Shown piece after piece: positions 34,906 through 47,200 of a stretch of DNA of 64,000 bases (its first letter is position 1; each line of letters starts with the position of its first letter). Location: NCBI GenBank assembly GCA_963709525.1, contig CAVPXB010000009.1, positions 372,001 through 436,000 of the forward strand, written 5' to 3'. A model generated the notes under the pieces. The model worked only from the letters and a program-made list of their open reading frames with translations, searched no databases and was not told the DNA's origin. The stretch is from CAIWHR01 sp963709525 (lineage in GTDB: Bacteria; Pseudomonadota; Gammaproteobacteria; Burkholderiales; Casimicrobiaceae). A program made the translations under genes and the position numbers.

Positions 34906-35370
34906 ATGAGCCATCGACATTCGAATGCCGCGCAGATCGCGGTTTTCTACGCGGCGTTCGCGCGCCGCGACCCCGAGGCGATGCTTGCCTGCTACCACGC
35001 CGACATCGCGTTCACCGATCCGGTCTTCCCCGATCTCGACCGGACGGGCGTCGCGGCAATGTGGCGGATGCTGTGCGCGCGCGGCAAGGACCTCTCGGTG
35101 GATGGCCTCCGGCATCGAAGCGGATGCCGTCACCGGGCGGCGCGCACTGGGTTGCCACCTACACGTATTCGGCGACCGGTCGGCGGGTCGTCAACGCCAT
35201 CGATGCAGCATTCACGAATTCAAGGACGGACTCATCGTCCGCCACGCGACCGCTTCGACCTCTATCGCTGGACGCGGCAGGCGCTGGGCTGGAAAGGCGC
35301 GCTCCTGGGCTGGGCGCCACCGGTTCAGCGCCAGGTTCGGACGCAGGCAGCGAAGGCGCTCGCGACCTAG
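34906..35370 (+). pseudogene. NTF2/SnoaL-like protein, frameshifted
   Basis: The N-terminus (AAQIAVFYAAFARRDPEAMLACYHADIAFTDPVFPDL) is a clear SnoaL/NTF2-like start. The rest appears in pieces across three frames: GIEADAVTG, then HWVATYTYSATGRRVVNAI, then HEFKDGLIVRH, then DRFDLYRWTRQALGWKGALLGW to TAG 35370. Four single-base slips lie between about 35105 and 35245. Corrected, it is a normal protein of about 150 residues starting right after the hrcA stop. Either it is freshly broken or the sequence has errors here; the intact order of motifs favours errors. Confidence 0.7.
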
Positions 35371-35438
35371 CGCGCGAGCATCCCGGCGCCGATCGCGCAG
35401 GCTGATCGCGCCCGCCACTTCGTCACCACACCCCGACG

Positions 35439-36542
35439 ATGCGACCCGAACCCCCCTTTGCCCACGATCGCGCGCCGCGCATCGGGGTCCTGCTCGTCAA
35501 TCTGGGAACGCCGGACGCCGCGACTCCGGCGGCCGTGCGCCGCTACCTCGCCCAGTTCCTCGCCGATACGCGCGTGGTCGAGATCCCGCGCGTCCTCTGG
35601 CTCCCGATCCTGCACGGCATCATCCTGCGCCTGCGGCCGGCCAAGTCGGCGGCGAAGTACGCGGCCATCTGGGGCCGGGACGGGTCACCGTTGCTCGCGC
35701 ACAGCCAGAAACAGAAGACGCTGCTGCAGGGCTATCTCGCGGTGCGCCTCAAGTCCGCGGGATTGCCGCCCGACCTGACCGCGATCGAACTCGCGATGCG
35801 CTACGGCAATCCGGATGTCGCCGGAGCGCTCGACCGACTGCACGCCGCCGGCTGCGACCGCATCCTGGTGGTGCCGCTCTACCCGCAGTACGCCGCGTCG
35901 ACGACGGCCTCGGCGATGGATGCCGTCTATGCCCACGTGCGCACGCTGCGACGCATGCCGGCGCTGCGGTCGATCGATTGCTTTCACGACGACGCGCGCT
36001 ACATCGGGGCGCTGGCCGCCTCGATCAACGGGTTCTGGGTGAAGCACGGACGTCCCGACAAGCTGGTGCTGTCGTTCCACGGCTTGCCCCGTCGCGCGCT
36101 GGATCGGGGCGACCCCTATCACTGCCATTGCCGCAAGACCGCCCGCCTGCTCGCCGAAGCGCTGGGACTCGAACCGGCGCAGTTTCTGGTCACCTTCCAA
36201 TCCCGCTTCGGCAAGGCCGAGTGGTTGCAGCCCTACACGCAGGACAGCATCGTCGCGCTGGCCAGGGAGGGCGTCGGTCGCGTCGACGTCGCCTGCCCCG
36301 GGTTCGTCGCCGACTGCCTCGAAACGCTGGAAGAAATCGGCATCGAGGTCAAGGCAGCGTTCCTCGCCGCCGGCGGCCGCGAATTCAACGCCATCCCCTG
36401 CCTCAACGAGCATCCGCAATGGATGGCGGCGTTGACCGACCTGGTGCAGGACCACCTGCAGGGCTGGCTGGCGCCTCCCCCGGACGCCCAGGCGCGGGAA
36501 CTGACCCGGATGCGGGCGAAGGCGATGGGCGCGGCCGGTTGA
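35439..36542 (+). CDS. hemH: Ferrochelatase
   Basis: This inserts ferrous iron into protoporphyrin IX in the last step of heme synthesis. The 367-residue protein has GVLLVNLGTPDAAT, VVPLYPQYAASTT, the catalytic-histidine region VLSFHGLPRR, TFQSRFGKAEWLQPYT and CPGFVADCLETLEEI. The HCHCRKTARLLAEAL segment is typical of proteobacterial forms. Its place between hrcA and grpE is the usual one in Burkholderiales. Confidence 0.95.
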   Translation: MRPEPPFAHDRAPRIGVLLVNLGTPDAATPAAVRRYLAQFLADTRVVEIPRVLWLPILHGIILRLRPAKSAAKYAAIWGRDGSPLLAHSQKQKTLLQGYLAVRLKSAGLPPDLTAIELAMRYGNPDVAGALDRLHAAGCDRILVVPLYPQYAASTTASAMDAVYAHVRTLRRMPALRSIDCFHDDARYIGALAASINGFWVKHGRPDKLVLSFHGLPRRALDRGDPYHCHCRKTARLLAEALGLEPAQFLVTFQSRFGKAEWLQPYTQDSIVALAREGVGRVDVACPGFVADCLETLEEIGIEVKAAFLAAGGREFNAIPCLNEHPQWMAALTDLVQDHLQGWLAPPPDAQARELTRMRAKAMGAAG

Positions 36543-36565
36543 GGGGTTCCCGGGCCCTGGGGGCG

Positions 36566-36590
36566 TTGAAATCCTCCGAAGCGACCCCAC
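36566..36590 (+). promoter_or_regulatory. Sigma32-type promoter for grpE
   Basis: TTGAAA at 36566-36571 and CCCCAC at 36585-36590 are 13 bases apart, close to the heat-shock consensus (CTTGAAA, 11-16 bases, CCCCATNT). They lie 66 bases upstream of the grpE ATG. The assignment is from pattern and from the genes downstream. Confidence 0.5.
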
Positions 36591-36655
36591 CGTCGAAAAC
36601 GGTCCACGCACCCGGTCAGGCGCGGGATGCGCCAAAGTTTGCATGAGGATTTCCG

Positions 36656-37234
36656 ATGAATTCGCACCGCCATTCCCGTCCCGAACCGCAGGCAGAAGCG
36701 GGCTCGCTGGTGCCCGAAGACGCGGGCGCGGAGGTCATCCCCCCCGCGCAGCCTGCCGATCCGGCCCCCGACATCGGCCAGTTGCTCAAGAAAGCCGAAG
36801 ACGAGGCGGCGGCGCTGAAGGATTCCTGGCTGCGCGCGCGCGCCGACGTCGAAAACGTGCGCAAGCAGGCGCAGAACGACGTTGCGCGGGCCCACAAGTA
36901 CGCGATCGAGAAGTTCGCCGAGGAGCTGCTGCCGGTCAAGGATGCGCTCGAGGCGGCGCTGGTTTCCGGCAGCGGCGGGCCGGCGGCGTTGCAGGCCGGG
37001 GTCGAGTTGACGTTGAAGCAGCTCGCCGCCGCCTTCGACAAGGCGCAGATCGTCGAGCTCAATCCGCTCGGCGAGAAATTCGATCCGCACCGCCACCAGG
37101 CGATGGCCGTGATCGACAGCGCGGAGCCGGCGAGCACCGTCGTGCAGGTGTTCCAGAAAGGCTACATGCTCAACGACCGGGTGCTGCGACCGGCGATGGT
37201 GGCGGTTGCCAAGGCTCGAGACGACGGGGCCTGA
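36656..37234 (+). CDS. grpE: Nucleotide exchange factor GrpE
   Basis: This releases ADP from DnaK. The 192-residue protein has an acidic, Pro-rich N-terminus, a long helix (about 40-95, LLKKAEDEAAALKDSWLRARADVENVRKQAQ in two parts) and the C-terminal beta domain GEKFDPHRHQAMAVIDSAEPASTVVQVFQKGYMLNDRVLRPAMV. It starts at ATG 36656 after GAGGATTT and is followed by dnaK. Confidence 0.95.
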   Translation: MNSHRHSRPEPQAEAGSLVPEDAGAEVIPPAQPADPAPDIGQLLKKAEDEAAALKDSWLRARADVENVRKQAQNDVARAHKYAIEKFAEELLPVKDALEAALVSGSGGPAALQAGVELTLKQLAAAFDKAQIVELNPLGEKFDPHRHQAMAVIDSAEPASTVVQVFQKGYMLNDRVLRPAMVAVAKARDDGA

Positions 37235-37401
37235 GCGCGACGGTAGTCCAGCGCGCGCGAAACCGGGCTTGAAACAGGGCCTTCCCGCCAGCATCTACAG
37301 TTCGAAGCCGTTGACCCAGGCGCTGTTGTCGCATCCCGCGTTGAAAACGGGACGACCAAGGGGTCTGGTCAAGGCAAATCTACCGCATAAGGACATCAAA
37401 A

Positions 37402-39357
<1,956 letters not shown>

Positions 39358-39538
39358 CGATGCTGCGTCGTGCCTGCATTGATGTTCGGCGCGACACGGT
39401 TCATCGGGCCGGATTCGAACGGTCGCCTGCCGGCGCCGGTCGGTCCGGCCGTTGCCGTTGCGGTATCCGATCGCAGTGCACTCCGGGAACAGGAAGCGAG
39501 CCAGTCGCTCAAACAGCGCAGGCTCGGGATTGAACGAC

Positions 39539-40693
39539 ATGGCAAAGCGCGACTACTACACGGTGCTGGGCGTCAACCGCGACGTAAGCGAAGAGGACAT
39601 CAAGAAGTCCTATCGCAAGCTGGCGATGAAGCACCACCCCGACCGCAACCCGGAGGACAAGAGCGCGGAAGAGAAATTCAAGGAGGCGAAGGAAGCCTAC
39701 GAGATTCTCTCCGATGCCAAGAAGCGCGCGGCCTACGACCAGTTCGGCCACGCGGGCGTCGACCCGTCGACAGGCTTTGGCGCCGGCGCCGGTGCGCGGG
39801 GCTTTGGCGGCGGACCCGAAGGTTTCGGCGGCTTTGCCGATGCGTTCGGCGACATTTTCGGCGAGATCTTCGGCGCCCAGCGTGGCGGCCGCGGCGGCAA
39901 TGGCGTCTATCGCGGTGCCGACCTGCGCTACAACCTCGAGCTTTCGCTCGAGGACGCCGCGCGCGGCACCGAGGCGAAGATCCGCATTCCCACGATGGAA
40001 GGGTGCGAAACCTGCAAGGGCACGGGGGCCAAGCCGGGCACCCAGCCGAAAACCTGCAGCGCCTGCAACGGTCGCGGCGAGGTTCGCGTGTCGCAGGGTT
40101 TCTTCTCCATCCAGCAGACCTGCCCGACCTGTCACGGCACCGGCAAGGTCATTCCCGAGCCGTGCACCGCATGCCACGGCGCCGGCCGGATCAAGAAGCA
40201 CAAGACGCTGTCGGTGAAGATCCCCGCCGGCGTCGACCAGGACGATCGGATCCGGTTGACCGGCGAAGGCGAAGCGGGGGCCAACGGGGGCCCGAATGGC
40301 GACCTGTACGTGGTCGTCAGCCTGCGGCCGCACGCGGTGTTCCAGCGCGAGGCCGCAGACCTGCACTGCGAAATGCCGATCAACTTCGCCACCGCGGCGC
40401 TGGGCGGCGAAATCGAGATCCCGACCCTCGAGGGCCATGCCAAGATCAAGATTCCGCCCGAAACGCAGACCGGGCAGGTCTTCCGCTTGCGCGGCAAGGG
40501 CATCCGGCCGGTGCGCGGTTCGGTGACCGGTGATCTCTACTGCCACGTCGCCGTCGAAACGCCGATCAAGCTCACGCCGCGCCAGCGCGAACTCCTGCGC
40601 GAGTTCGAGGCCATCAACGACAAGGATCCGGGGGCGCACAATCCGCGCGCCAAGTCGTGGATGGACAAGGTGAAGGACTTCTTCGGGCCGTGA
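39539..40693 (+). CDS. dnaJ: Chaperone DnaJ (Hsp40)
   Basis: This 384-residue type I J-protein stimulates DnaK ATPase. The J domain has the HPD motif (KHHPDRNPED, about residue 33), followed by a Gly/Phe-rich stretch and four zinc-binding repeats: CETCKGTG, CSACNGRG, CPTCHGTG and CTACHGAG. The two C-terminal beta domains and dimerisation tail follow. About 180 bases without visible signals separate it from dnaK. Confidence 0.97.
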   Translation: MAKRDYYTVLGVNRDVSEEDIKKSYRKLAMKHHPDRNPEDKSAEEKFKEAKEAYEILSDAKKRAAYDQFGHAGVDPSTGFGAGAGARGFGGGPEGFGGFADAFGDIFGEIFGAQRGGRGGNGVYRGADLRYNLELSLEDAARGTEAKIRIPTMEGCETCKGTGAKPGTQPKTCSACNGRGEVRVSQGFFSIQQTCPTCHGTGKVIPEPCTACHGAGRIKKHKTLSVKIPAGVDQDDRIRLTGEGEAGANGGPNGDLYVVVSLRPHAVFQREAADLHCEMPINFATAALGGEIEIPTLEGHAKIKIPPETQTGQVFRLRGKGIRPVRGSVTGDLYCHVAVETPIKLTPRQRELLREFEAINDKDPGAHNPRAKSWMDKVKDFFGP

Positions 40694-40744
40694 GGCCCCG
40701 CCGCCAGGCTGTCTGCAGGATTCGCCTGCCATCCATGGAACCGT

Positions 40745-40766
40745 GCGGGAGCGGCTTCAGCCGCGA
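40745..40766. repeat. REP-like palindrome at 3' end of methyltransferase
   Basis: The sequence GCGGGAGCGGCTTCAGCCGC closely matches a common REP palindrome of Pseudomonas and Xanthomonas relatives (GGAGCGGCTTCAGCCGCGA). CGGC/GCCG arms flank TTCA. It overlaps the stop of the minus-strand methyltransferase gene and lies between convergent genes, a usual REP position. No RAYT transposase is in the window. Confidence 0.55.
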
Positions 40767-41476
40767 ACCTGCAGCCTCCGCAATACATCGACGCGCATCG
40801 GCTGATGGAAGATCGCTCCGTCGTCGCCGACGCTGCGCGCGAAGCGCTCGCGCACGGCGTCCATCTGCGCCGCGGTCAGCCGATGGTCGGTGTGAGTGAC
40901 GCCGATCATCCTGCGTTCGAAGTCCTCGAAGTTCGCGAAGCGGCGTGCCGCCGAGTAGAACTCCTCGGCGGCAAGTTCGAACAGCCCGCTGGCGACGGCG
41001 CGCTCCAGCGTCGCGAACGCCGCCTCCCGAACGCGTTTCTCGTCGTGGAAGATCGACATGACGGCATTGAACTCGCCGGCATAGACCGGCTCCGAAAAAT
41101 AGGCGAGCCCGCCCGGACGAAGCACCCGCGCGATTTCCGTCAGCGCGCGCTCCATGCGGTGCACCGGAACGTGATGCAGCGACTTCGCCATCAACACGAC
41201 GTCGAATCCGCCGTCGGGGGCCGGGATGTCGTCGGCGCCGCCGAATCCGAACGCGACGTTGGACAGGTCGCGGACCTCGAGATTTCGCGCATGCTGGACC
41301 CGGTCCACCTCGAGCGCCGTGACGTGCGCGTCGGGGTATTGCTCCGCGATCGCGCGCGTGAGCACGGCGGCGCCGCAGCCGAGTTCGAGAATGCGGGCCT
41401 GATGCAGCGGTACCAGCGCGGAAAAGAGGTCGATGTCGCGCCCGGGCGGGCCGGGTTCGCGGCGGATGAGTTGCAT
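40757..41476 (-). CDS. Class I SAM-dependent methyltransferase
   Basis: This 239-residue protein has the Rossmann methyltransferase motifs ILELGCGAAVLTRAIAE (motif I), VTALEVDRVQHARNL, DVVLMAKSLHHVP (motif II) and LRPGGLAYFSEP. The substrate cannot be told. It is convergent with dnaJ. The last codons read into a REP palindrome, so the native C-terminus may have been altered slightly. Confidence 0.85.
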   Translation of the reverse strand: MQLIRREPGPPGRDIDLFSALVPLHQARILELGCGAAVLTRAIAEQYPDAHVTALEVDRVQHARNLEVRDLSNVAFGFGGADDIPAPDGGFDVVLMAKSLHHVPVHRMERALTEIARVLRPGGLAYFSEPVYAGEFNAVMSIFHDEKRVREAAFATLERAVASGLFELAAEEFYSAARRFANFEDFERRMIGVTHTDHRLTAAQMDAVRERFARSVGDDGAIFHQPMRVDVLRRLQVRG

Positions 41477-41526
41477 GAGCTTCGGTCAGGTCATTGATCC
41501 GGCATGAACATGAGTGAACCGTTCGC

Positions 41527-41560
41527 CCTGAGCTTGTCGAAGGGCTTCGACGGGCTCAGG
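41527..41560. repeat. REP-like perfect hairpin
   Basis: CCTGAGC (41527-41533) pairs with GCTCAGG (41554-41560) and TCGAAG (41537-41542) with CTTCGA (41545-41550), split by TTG, GG and CGG. The motif CCTGAGCTTGTCGAAGG is a widespread intergenic repeat in proteobacterial genomes. It lies at the 3' end of the acyltransferase fragment and supplies its stop codon. Confidence 0.7.
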
Positions 41561-42053
41561 TCGCGGCGGCAGCGCCGAACGGCGGCGCCGTCGCGGACGG
41601 CGCGGCGTCCGCCGGCGAGCGCACCCGTGCCGTCTGCACGCCGCCATACCCCGCGTCCACTGACGCGGCGATGTGGTCGTACAACGGCCGCACGATCGGG
41701 CCGAAACTCTTGAGTATCCCAGGCACGCTCATCATCGACGGCACGCGCCGCCCGCGATGTTCGACCGGGCCGCCGATGCGTTCGATGCGCACGCCCAGCA
41801 AAGAGAGATGCCGCGCGAGCCGCGGCTCGGTCAGCACGAACAGCTTCTCGATGCCGAAGCGGTGCGCTTGCGCGATCATGCCGGAGAAATATTTGCTGAA
41901 GCCAGCGCGCAAATCCAGGAATGGCGGCAGATACATGGTGGCTTGAGCAGTGTCTATTGGAGTGGAATTCGCGGCTGCAGCCGCCCCCGCCTGAATGGCG
42001 CTGCATTCAACGCCGGAGCCGCGCTCCCCATCGGCTCCGCCTCGCTGCTTCAA
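41556..42053 (-). pseudogene. Exosortase-associated acyltransferase, N-truncated fragment
   Basis: The reading frame is 165 residues. The middle and end (FGIEKLFVLTEPRLARHLSLLGVRIERIGGPVEHRGRRVPSMM) resemble the C-terminal half of the N-acyl amino acid synthases linked to PEP-CTERM/exosortase systems, an AHL-synthase-like GNAT family. The N-terminal half that normally forms the acyl-transfer core is absent; upstream residues are low-complexity. The stop lies inside a REP hairpin. It is probably a decayed gene, and implies that the lineage has or had an exosortase system. Confidence 0.6.
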
Positions 42054-42262
42054 TCATCCCACTTTTTGCGGCGCTGTCGAGAAATTTATGGCGTCCGATT
42101 GCGGCGGGGCCCCGGCCGGGATTTCCGCGGCGCAGGCGTTTCTCCCTCCCCGGAAAAGGGGCGCTTCGTCGATGGGGTCTCACCGCGGATGTTGCCATGC
42201 ACTACACTCCCCGCCTTGTGTTCCGTCCAACCCGGCTCCATGCCCTCGCTCCAGGATCCGCC

Positions 42263-44224
42263 ATGTTCCGCCTTGCCCGCTTCCTTCCCGGTTTGATCGT
42301 TGCCCTGACCCCGTGGCTGGCCATTTCCGTCCTGGCCGCCGACATCACGCCGGTCGCCCCCGACCCGTTTTTCAAGCACGCGGATTATGGCGATCTGCAG
42401 CTCTCGCCATCGGGGAAGTACCTGGCGGGCCTTATCCCGGCGGCGGGTCGTCTGCGGCTTGGCGTCATCGATCTCGACGCCAAGTCGAGCCGCATCGTGG
42501 CGTCGATGGAAGGGCAGGACATCGGCAGTTTCTCCTGGGTCAACGACGACCGGCTGGTGTTTTCGGTGATGGATTTGCAGGCGGCGCTGGGGGTGCAGCG
42601 CGGTGGCGGGCTGTTCGCCGTCAACCGTGATTCGTCCGATTTCCGGACGCTGGCACCGACGGTGAAGCGAATCATGGGGTCCGGCCAGATGGTGTTTCGT
42701 TACACGGCGTTGCACTCGGCGCTGCGCGACGGCAGCGACGACGTGCTGGTACTCAACAACGAGCGCAATGCCCGGTTTCCGGATGTCTACCGGATGAACA
42801 CCAGGACCGCGCGCAAGACGATCCTGACCGCGGAGAATCCCGGCAACATCGTCGCCTGGGTCGCCGACCGCCAGGGGGCGGTGCGCGCGGCGGTCAGCGA
42901 CGAGGAGTCGAAAACGTCCAGGGTCTACTGGCGGGCGGCGGCCGAGTCGGCGTGGGTGCAGCTGGGCGAGTACCGGCAGCGCGGCGAGTCGATGATGCCG
43001 GTCGCCTTCGACGGCGACGGCTCGCTTCTGGTGGCGTCGAACCTCGGCCGCGACAAGGCCGCCCTCTACAGGTACGACACCGCCGCGAAGAAGCTGGGCG
43101 CCGAGCTTGTCGCCCATCCGCAGGTGGATCTGACGGGCGGATTCCGCTTCGATCGAACGAAGAACCAGATTGTAGGCATTGCCTACTCCGGCGACCGGCC
43201 GGGGGTGGCGTGGTTCGACGAGGAGTACGCGCGGCTGCAGGACGCCGTCGACAAGGCGCTGCCGGACCGGATGAATGCGATCTCGTGGGGGACCGGCAGT
43301 TCGCGCGTGCTGATCGCTTCGTACTCCGATACCGATCCCGGCTCGTACTATCTGCTCGACCGCGAAAAACGCAAGCTCGAATTCCTGGCCGCGCAGCGCA
43401 AGGCGATCAAGCCGGAGACGATGCCCAACCGCAAGCCGGTGCGCTACGCGGCACGCGACGGACTGGAAATCCCGGCCTACCTCACGCTGCCCAAGGGCCG
43501 CGAAAGCGCCAAGGGCTTGCCGCTGGTGCTCTACGTTCATGGCGGGCCGTGGGTGCGCGGCACGGATTGGCGGTGGAGCGCGGAACCCGCGTATCTCGCG
43601 TCACTGGGCTACGCCGTGCTGCAACCCGAGTTTCGCAGCAGCACCGGCTGGGGCCGCAGGCTGCACGAGTCGGGCTACAGGCAGTGGGGCCGCGCGATGC
43701 AGGACGATCTCGACGACGGCGTCGATTTTCTGGCCAAGGAAGGCATTATCGATCCCGGGCGGGTGTGCATCATGGGTGCTTCGTACGGGGGCTATGCGGT
43801 GATGATGGGTCTCGCCCGAAATCCCGAGCGCTATCGCTGCGGCATCAACTATGTCGGCGTCACCGACATCAGCCTGATGTTCAGCGTCACCTGGTCCGAC
43901 TTCGCCGACAGCGACTACATCAAGCACGCGGCGAAGGAGATGATCGGCGATCCCGACACCGATGCCGCGCAGCTCAAGGCGACCTCGCCGCTCGAGCAGG
44001 CGGCAAGGATCAAGGCGCCGGTGCTGATGGCCTACGGCGGCCTCGACTACCGGGTGCCGCTGGTCCACGGCGAGAAGATGCGCGATGCGCTGCTGGCGAA
44101 CGGCACGCCGGTCGAATGGATTGTCTACACCGAGGAAGGGCACGGCTTCATGCTCGAGTCGACGCGGATGGATTTTTACCAGCGCGTGGCCAGGTTCCTC
44201 GACCGGCATATCGGGGCGAAGTAG
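42263..44224 (+). CDS. S9 family serine peptidase, secreted
   Basis: This 653-residue prolyl oligopeptidase-like enzyme has a signal peptide (about 1-26, ending SVLAADI), a beta-propeller part (about 40-400) and a C-terminal alpha/beta hydrolase domain. The catalytic triad is Ser507 in GASYGG, Asp595 in GGLDYRVP and His627 in EEGHGF. It probably cleaves short peptides, perhaps dipeptides, in the periplasm. ATG 42263 gives a good signal peptide; an in-frame ATG at 42197 would add a non-signal extension. It converges on tamB. Confidence 0.9.
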   Translation: MFRLARFLPGLIVALTPWLAISVLAADITPVAPDPFFKHADYGDLQLSPSGKYLAGLIPAAGRLRLGVIDLDAKSSRIVASMEGQDIGSFSWVNDDRLVFSVMDLQAALGVQRGGGLFAVNRDSSDFRTLAPTVKRIMGSGQMVFRYTALHSALRDGSDDVLVLNNERNARFPDVYRMNTRTARKTILTAENPGNIVAWVADRQGAVRAAVSDEESKTSRVYWRAAAESAWVQLGEYRQRGESMMPVAFDGDGSLLVASNLGRDKAALYRYDTAAKKLGAELVAHPQVDLTGGFRFDRTKNQIVGIAYSGDRPGVAWFDEEYARLQDAVDKALPDRMNAISWGTGSSRVLIASYSDTDPGSYYLLDREKRKLEFLAAQRKAIKPETMPNRKPVRYAARDGLEIPAYLTLPKGRESAKGLPLVLYVHGGPWVRGTDWRWSAEPAYLASLGYAVLQPEFRSSTGWGRRLHESGYRQWGRAMQDDLDDGVDFLAKEGIIDPGRVCIMGASYGGYAVMMGLARNPERYRCGINYVGVTDISLMFSVTWSDFADSDYIKHAAKEMIGDPDTDAAQLKATSPLEQAARIKAPVLMAYGGLDYRVPLVHGEKMRDALLANGTPVEWIVYTEEGHGFMLESTRMDFYQRVARFLDRHIGAK

Positions 44225-44257
44225 GGGCCGGACATCAAACGCAGCGCGGTTCCGGCG

Positions 44258-47200
44258 CTACTCGAACGACCTTCGATAATGGATGCCGACGCCCGAGATC
44301 AGCCCCGCTTCTGCGCGCAGCGTGATGGATCGCGTCAGTGCGTACTCGATCTTCAGCGCGTTGTTGGCGACTGAGAGCCCCTGTTCGAAGACGATGTAGA
44401 GGTTGTCCGACAACCGTTTGCCCACCGCGATGACCTGCCCGGCTGCACCCGAGGCGCCGGCAGTCGAGGCGCTTCTGCCGCCCTGGATCGCGATGTCGTC
44501 GAGGCCGATCGACTGTGCGATCGAGGTGCCGATGGGCATCCGGCCGCGGCCGAAAAGGGTCGCTGCCGCAGCCTGCAGTGCTGCGGTGTCGGCCGTGGTG
44601 GTGCGGTCCAGGCCCTGGCCCAGTACCAGCCAGGACAGTATCTCGCCTTCGGGGACCGGCGGCTCCGAAGTGAGTTGGACCCGCGGCACGCGTACGGTGC
44701 CGGTGACGGCGACGCCCGCCTGGACTTGCAGGTTCGGGCGCAAGGCGACGATGTCGAGCGCCGGGTTGTCGATCGGGCCATCGAAAATGAGCAGGCCGCG
44801 ATCGACGGTCAGGCGTTGGCCGAAGGCGAAGTAGGTGCCGTTGACCGCACGAATCGTTCCCTTGGCCGACATCGCCGCATCCGGGACGGCGCTGATCCGC
44901 ACCTTGCCGGCGACCTTGGCCTGCAAGCCTTCACCGGACACCGCGAGGTTGCGGCCTAGATCCACCTCGAGATCGATGCCGAGTGGCATTTTGCCGAAGC
45001 GCGATGCGCCGGCCGCCGGCCTCGGCTCGCGCCCGGCGACGATCACGTCATCGCCCAGCCGGGCCCGGCCTGGACGGTCGAAATCGACCTGGCCTTCATC
45101 GACATTCACGGCGCCCGACACGCGCAGGTGCCCGTCCTGGAAGTCCAGCTTGCCGGCGCCCGAAACGATCAGCCGCAGATCGGGGCGATTGGTGACGCGC
45201 AGCTTGTCGGCGCGCCAGTCGATGTCGGTGCCGGAGACGGTCGTCGCTCCCGGCGCGTCCTTGCCTGGCGCGGCGGCGACGGTTCCGGTCGCGGTGAAGC
45301 GGCCGTCACCCGCCAGGAACGAAAACTCGTCGACTGCGAGCTGCCCGTTGCCGATGCGCGCGCGAAGCACGCCCTCTGTCCAGTGCAGGCCATACGTCGG
45401 CGCGGCCATGCGCAGCCGCTCGCCGGAGACCGTGCCCTCGATCGCCAGCTGCTGGAACGTCCCCTCGGCGTGGAGGTCGAGCGCCACTTGCCCGTCGAGG
45501 CGCGCTGTCGTCCCGATCAGGGGTTGCAGCGCCTGCAACGACGACAGCGTGGCCGTGAGCGCGCCGCGCACCGGTGCAGCGCCACCGAGTCGCCCGGCGG
45601 TCGCGTCGGGGTCGCGCCCCACCGACAGTTTGCCGCGCGCGCTGCCGAGTTGCGCGGCGTCGATCTCGAGGGTCGCGTCGAGCGTATCGTCGTTGAGCGC
45701 AACGTCGACATCGGCGCGCGCGATGCCGAAGGCGATTTCCTCGGTGTCCCGCGCGCCCCGGGTTCGGGCGTAGAGATCGCCCTTTTCGCGGCGCAGCGTC
45801 AACGTGCCGTTGAGCCGGGGCGTGGCGACGACGTTCCATTGGCCGCCCACGACGAGCGTAGAGCGCAACGGCAACTCGGTGCCGGCCATCCGCGCCAGGG
45901 TGGCCAGCGGAACCGCGTCAAACGCGCCCTTGCTGGTGATCACGCCGTCGACCCAGCGAAAGCCGTCGATGCGCACGTTGCCGCCGGCGATGGCCAGCCG
46001 CGCCTCGCCCAACACCACCTGCCCGCCTCCAAGCTCCAGGCGCGCGGGTGCGGCGAGCTTCGCGGCGTAGGGTCCGCTGTTGGCGAAGTGCATGAGCGAC
46101 CCGCTCCAGCGGCCGTCGACCAGGCTCCCTTCGGCGACGAAATCGGCGTCGACCCCCGCGCCGACCAACGCTGCCTGCAGGCGATGCGCAATCGTCGTCC
46201 CGGAGAAGGTTCCCGACCACGACGCATAGGTGCCCACCGGAGTGGTGAGCCGCGTGCCGGCGACCGACAGGGTGAGGCGCGGGTCCGCCTTCAAATGCGC
46301 CAGCTCGCCGTGCACCTCGACCGTGCCCGCAGCGACGGTATCGAGCGCCAGGTTTTCGCCGCGCGCGTCGATCGAGGCGGCGCGCTCGCCGGCGACGTCC
46401 CAAACCGACCCCTTGCCGACCAGGCGCCCGCGCAGGCCCCTCGCCGCGACAGGAACCCAGTCGGCAAGGGGAACGAGTACTGAGGCCGTGTCCGGGATGT
46501 CGAACGTGGCGTCGATGCGCGCCGCGGGCTGGCCATAGCCACCGCGCGCCTTGAGCCTGGAACCGGCGAGCGCGAGATCGATCGCCGCGTCCTGCAGCGT
46601 GGTGGCGGTGACCCGACCGCTCAACTGGCCGCTCAACGGGGTTCCCCGCAAGCGCGAACTGGGCGCCAGGGCGATCGCGACGTCGGCGTGCCACGCGGGC
46701 TGCAATGCGCCGGCCGCGCGCAGGTCGCCGTCGAGCAGGGCTGACGGAAACGCGCCGAACTGCGCGGGATCGAAGCGCAGGGCCTGGCCGACGACCTCGA
46801 AGCGCTGGGCACCCGAGAAATCGTAACGCGCGCGGCCGTTGAACTCGCCCTGGCCTGCGCGGGCGCGCAACCGGGTCACCTCCACGGCATTGCCGGCGAC
46901 CGTCGCGGCGAACGAAGCGCCGAGGTCGTCCTGGCGGAGGTCGCCGTCGAGTTGCTGTCCGGTCCCGGAAAGCGTCGCGCGCAGCCGGCCCGACAGGCGC
47001 GTCGGCACCAGCTTGCTGTGGATCCGCGCCAGATCCAGGCGCGAGAGTTCGAGCTGCCATTGGCTGTGCGTCGCGGCATCGCGCAGCGGGATGCGGGCGT
47101 CTCCGCTGGCGCGGGCCACGGGGCCCGAGGTGGCGACGAATCCTGCCAGTTCGATCGCGTCGGCGGACAAGGTGAAGCCGGTGGTCAGGGAGTCGAGCGG

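Noticed and set aside
37268..37290. Sigma32-like promoter before dnaK
   Set aside because: CTTGAAA is good but the spacer to CCCGCCA is only nine bases; kept as a remark under dnaK, not as a feature.
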